From assembly GCA_022573095.1 (NCBI GenBank), contig JACZUR010000158.1:1-5474 (forward strand): a stretch of DNA of 5,474 nucleotides, read 5' to 3'. The DNA comes from Gemmatimonadota bacterium. Lineage in GTDB: Bacteria; Gemmatimonadota; Gemmatimonadetes; Gemmatimonadales; GWC2-71-9. The position numbers and the translations under genes were made by a program. The notes under the pieces were generated by a model. It saw only the letters and a list, made by a program, of their open reading frames with translations. It ran no database searches and was not told where the DNA came from. The stretch's first letter is position 1. Every line of letters begins with the position of its first letter. Shown piece after piece: positions 5,429 through 5,474 of this stretch.

Positions 5429-5474
5429 GTAAAAGCCGCGAGATTTTGGTCGACGGCCTGACGGTCGAGATTAT
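5425..5474 (+). CDS. Unidentified gene, first 16 codons only
   Basis: ATG 5425 begins MSKSREILVDGLTVEI and runs off the right edge. The start 'r.i.VDGL.vEi' vaguely recalls phage proteins of the DUF2213 type (prohead or scaffold related), but 16 residues are far too few for a family call. The purine-rich site at 5400-5408 is 16 bases upstream, a little far for direct use, and the start overlaps the stop of the mini-ORF at 5414. Confidence 0.35.
   Translation, partial: MSKSREILVDGLTVEI

Noticed and set aside
1..5474. CRISPR array, tRNA, insertion sequence or transposase
   Set aside because: No regularly spaced repeats, cloverleaf-like sequence, terminal inverted repeats or transposase motifs were seen on either strand.

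Overview
The window holds two unlike parts that meet near position 4220. Bases 1 to about 4220 are a tight row of four plus-strand genes. The translated proteins suggest a Gram-negative, environmental bacterium. My best guess is Gemmatimonadota or a relative, because exported proteins with '..A|Q' signal-peptide ends, HEAT repeats fused to cyclophilin, and MA-type peptidases fused to TolB-like propellers feel typical of that group. This is recall, not a search result.

Left part, in order: the 3' end of a PduL-like phosphotransacylase (2-316); a complete YbgC/FadM-type hotdog acyl-CoA thioesterase (300-734); a large exported HEAT-repeat protein ending in a cyclophilin-type peptidyl-prolyl isomerase (688-2736); and an exported gluzincin-like metallopeptidase followed by a TolB/PD40 beta-propeller (2751 onward). 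Neighbouring genes overlap by 17 and 47 bases or are 14 bases apart, so they look co-transcribed. All three visible starts are GTG or TTG and none has a clear Shine-Dalgarno site. The first two products act on acyl-CoA or acyl-phosphate in the cytoplasm. The last two are predicted to work beyond the inner membrane, in folding and in proteolysis or envelope upkeep.

The propeller gene loses its homology abruptly at its third SPDG blade motif, at about 4220. From there to about 4950 the coding signal is on the minus strand: a Gly/Asn/Thr-rich, beta-helix-type surface protein fragment that lacks its C-terminus at the same point. Two genes truncated tail to tail, with no terminator or intergenic space, point to a rearrangement, an insertion edge or an assembly chimera.

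The right part (about 4950-5474) holds a minus-strand start region with a near-perfect ribosome binding site at 5051-5066, whose frame breaks before it reaches the beta-helix fragment; a short divergent intergenic region with a small inverted repeat; a small plus-strand ORF (5177-5299) that resembles short hypothetical proteins I associate with Rhizobiales; and the first 16 codons of another gene at the right edge. The right part therefore hints at a different, possibly alphaproteobacterial or prophage, origin. I saw no RNA genes, CRISPR arrays, insertion sequences or convincing terminators.
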